Part shown: in pieces, positions 6,497-6,963 of the stretch
Layout: each line of letters begins with the position of its first letter
How positions within the stretch are numbered: the first letter of the stretch is position 1
Assembly (NCBI GenBank): GCA_947468985.1
Contig: CANINJ010000101.1
Location: 1-6,963 of the forward strand
DNA: 6,963 nucleotides
Reading direction: 5' to 3'
From: Bacteroidota bacterium
GTDB taxonomy: Bacteria > Bacteroidota > Bacteroidia > Flavobacteriales > Flavobacteriaceae
The notes under the pieces: generated by a model
Databases searched by the model: none
What the model saw: the letters and a program-made list of their open reading frames with translations, nothing else
What the model was told of the DNA's origin: nothing
Position numbers and translations under genes: made by a program

Positions 6497-6963
6497 CTAA
6501 ACTTCAGAGATTTCAAATCCTAAATTATTTAAATCATTCCAAAAACAGGGGTAGGATTTAGAAACCACTTCGGCATTTTCTATATTAATATTTGTTCTTA
6601 ATGTCAACGGAGCAAAAGCCATGGCCATTCGGTGGTCATTATAGGTTGCAATGGTTTCGTTCGAATTTATTTTGTTTGAAGGCGCTAATGTCAAGCTTTC
6701 GTCTGTAACTGAAATTGAAGCTCCAAGTTTTGAAAGTTCTGTTTTCAAGGCTTCCAAGCGATCGGTTTCTTTAATTTTTAGGGTGTGTAATCCTGTCAAA
6801 TGACATCCAATTCCTAAACCAAGGCAAGTCACCACAATGGTTTGTGCAATATCAGGAGTATTATTTAAATCAAGGGTTAAAGTTTGCTTCGCCTGTTCGC
6901 TATCGCTCAGGTCGAGTTTGAAATTGGGTTGTTTGACCAATGTCATTTTGTTTCCATCGAAAT
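6497..6963 (-). CDS. aroA: 3-phosphoshikimate 1-carboxyvinyltransferase (EPSP synthase), C-terminal part
   Basis: Shikimate-pathway enzyme joining shikimate-3-phosphate and phosphoenolpyruvate to form EPSP, the precursor of chorismate and aromatic amino acids. Only the last 154 codons are present; the frame stays open to the right edge (FDGNK precedes the first in-window Met at 6946), so that Met is internal and not the start. The family is usually about 410-430 residues. Active-site blocks are visible: NNTPDIAQT with the catalytic-type Asp at about 6853; LTGLHTLKIKETDRLEALKTEL, whose KETDRL block (6772-6755) binds PEP; TYNDHRMAMAFAPL, with the DHR motif near 6640-6629; and VVSKSYPCFWNDL, whose Lys at about 6559 corresponds to the late active-site Lys. 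All these residues are intact. No terminator was found before queA, so read-through into queA is possible. Sensitivity class cannot be judged because the N-terminal domain is outside. Confidence 0.95.
   Translation of the reverse strand, partial: FDGNKMTLVKQPNFKLDLSDSEQAKQTLTLDLNNTPDIAQTIVVTCLGLGIGCHLTGLHTLKIKETDRLEALKTELSKLGASISVTDESLTLAPSNKINSNETIATYNDHRMAMAFAPLTLRTNINIENAEVVSKSYPCFWNDLNNLGFEISEV

Overview
The window looks like the chromosome of a Flavobacterium-type member of the Bacteroidota. This rests on low GC, genes with no Shine-Dalgarno sequence, promoters of the TTG ... TAnnTTTG type, a type IX secretion (T9SS) C-terminal sorting domain, and the character of the proteins. Species cannot be named from the sequence alone.

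Layout from left to right: (1) the first 207 codons of kynurenine 3-monooxygenase on the minus strand, cut by the left edge; (2) a 227-base divergent intergenic region; (3) a flavin reductase-like split-barrel protein, the only plus-strand gene; (4) convergent to it, a large secreted CotH-kinase/lamin-tail protein with a T9SS sorting domain; (5) a 266-base gap with two terminator-like hairpins; (6) kynureninase (kynU); (7) a strong terminator separating kynU from queA; (8) queA for queuosine synthesis in tRNA; (9) a repeat-bearing intergenic region; (10) the last third of aroA (EPSP synthase), cut by the right edge.

How the genes relate: kynurenine 3-monooxygenase and kynureninase are consecutive steps from kynurenine through 3-hydroxykynurenine to 3-hydroxyanthranilate, the route by which some bacteria make quinolinate and NAD from tryptophan, or degrade tryptophan. 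Here they share a strand but are separated by two AT-richer genes with no obvious link to tryptophan, and each appears to be transcribed separately. QueA and AroA are core metabolism, unrelated to the kynurenine genes. No mobile-element gene, RNA gene, CRISPR array or defence system was seen. I do not see a convincing undescribed system. The most interesting items are the insertion-like split of the kynurenine genes, the CotH protein with an Asn in its WDxD-type motif, and short tandem repeats around the queA promoter and leader.
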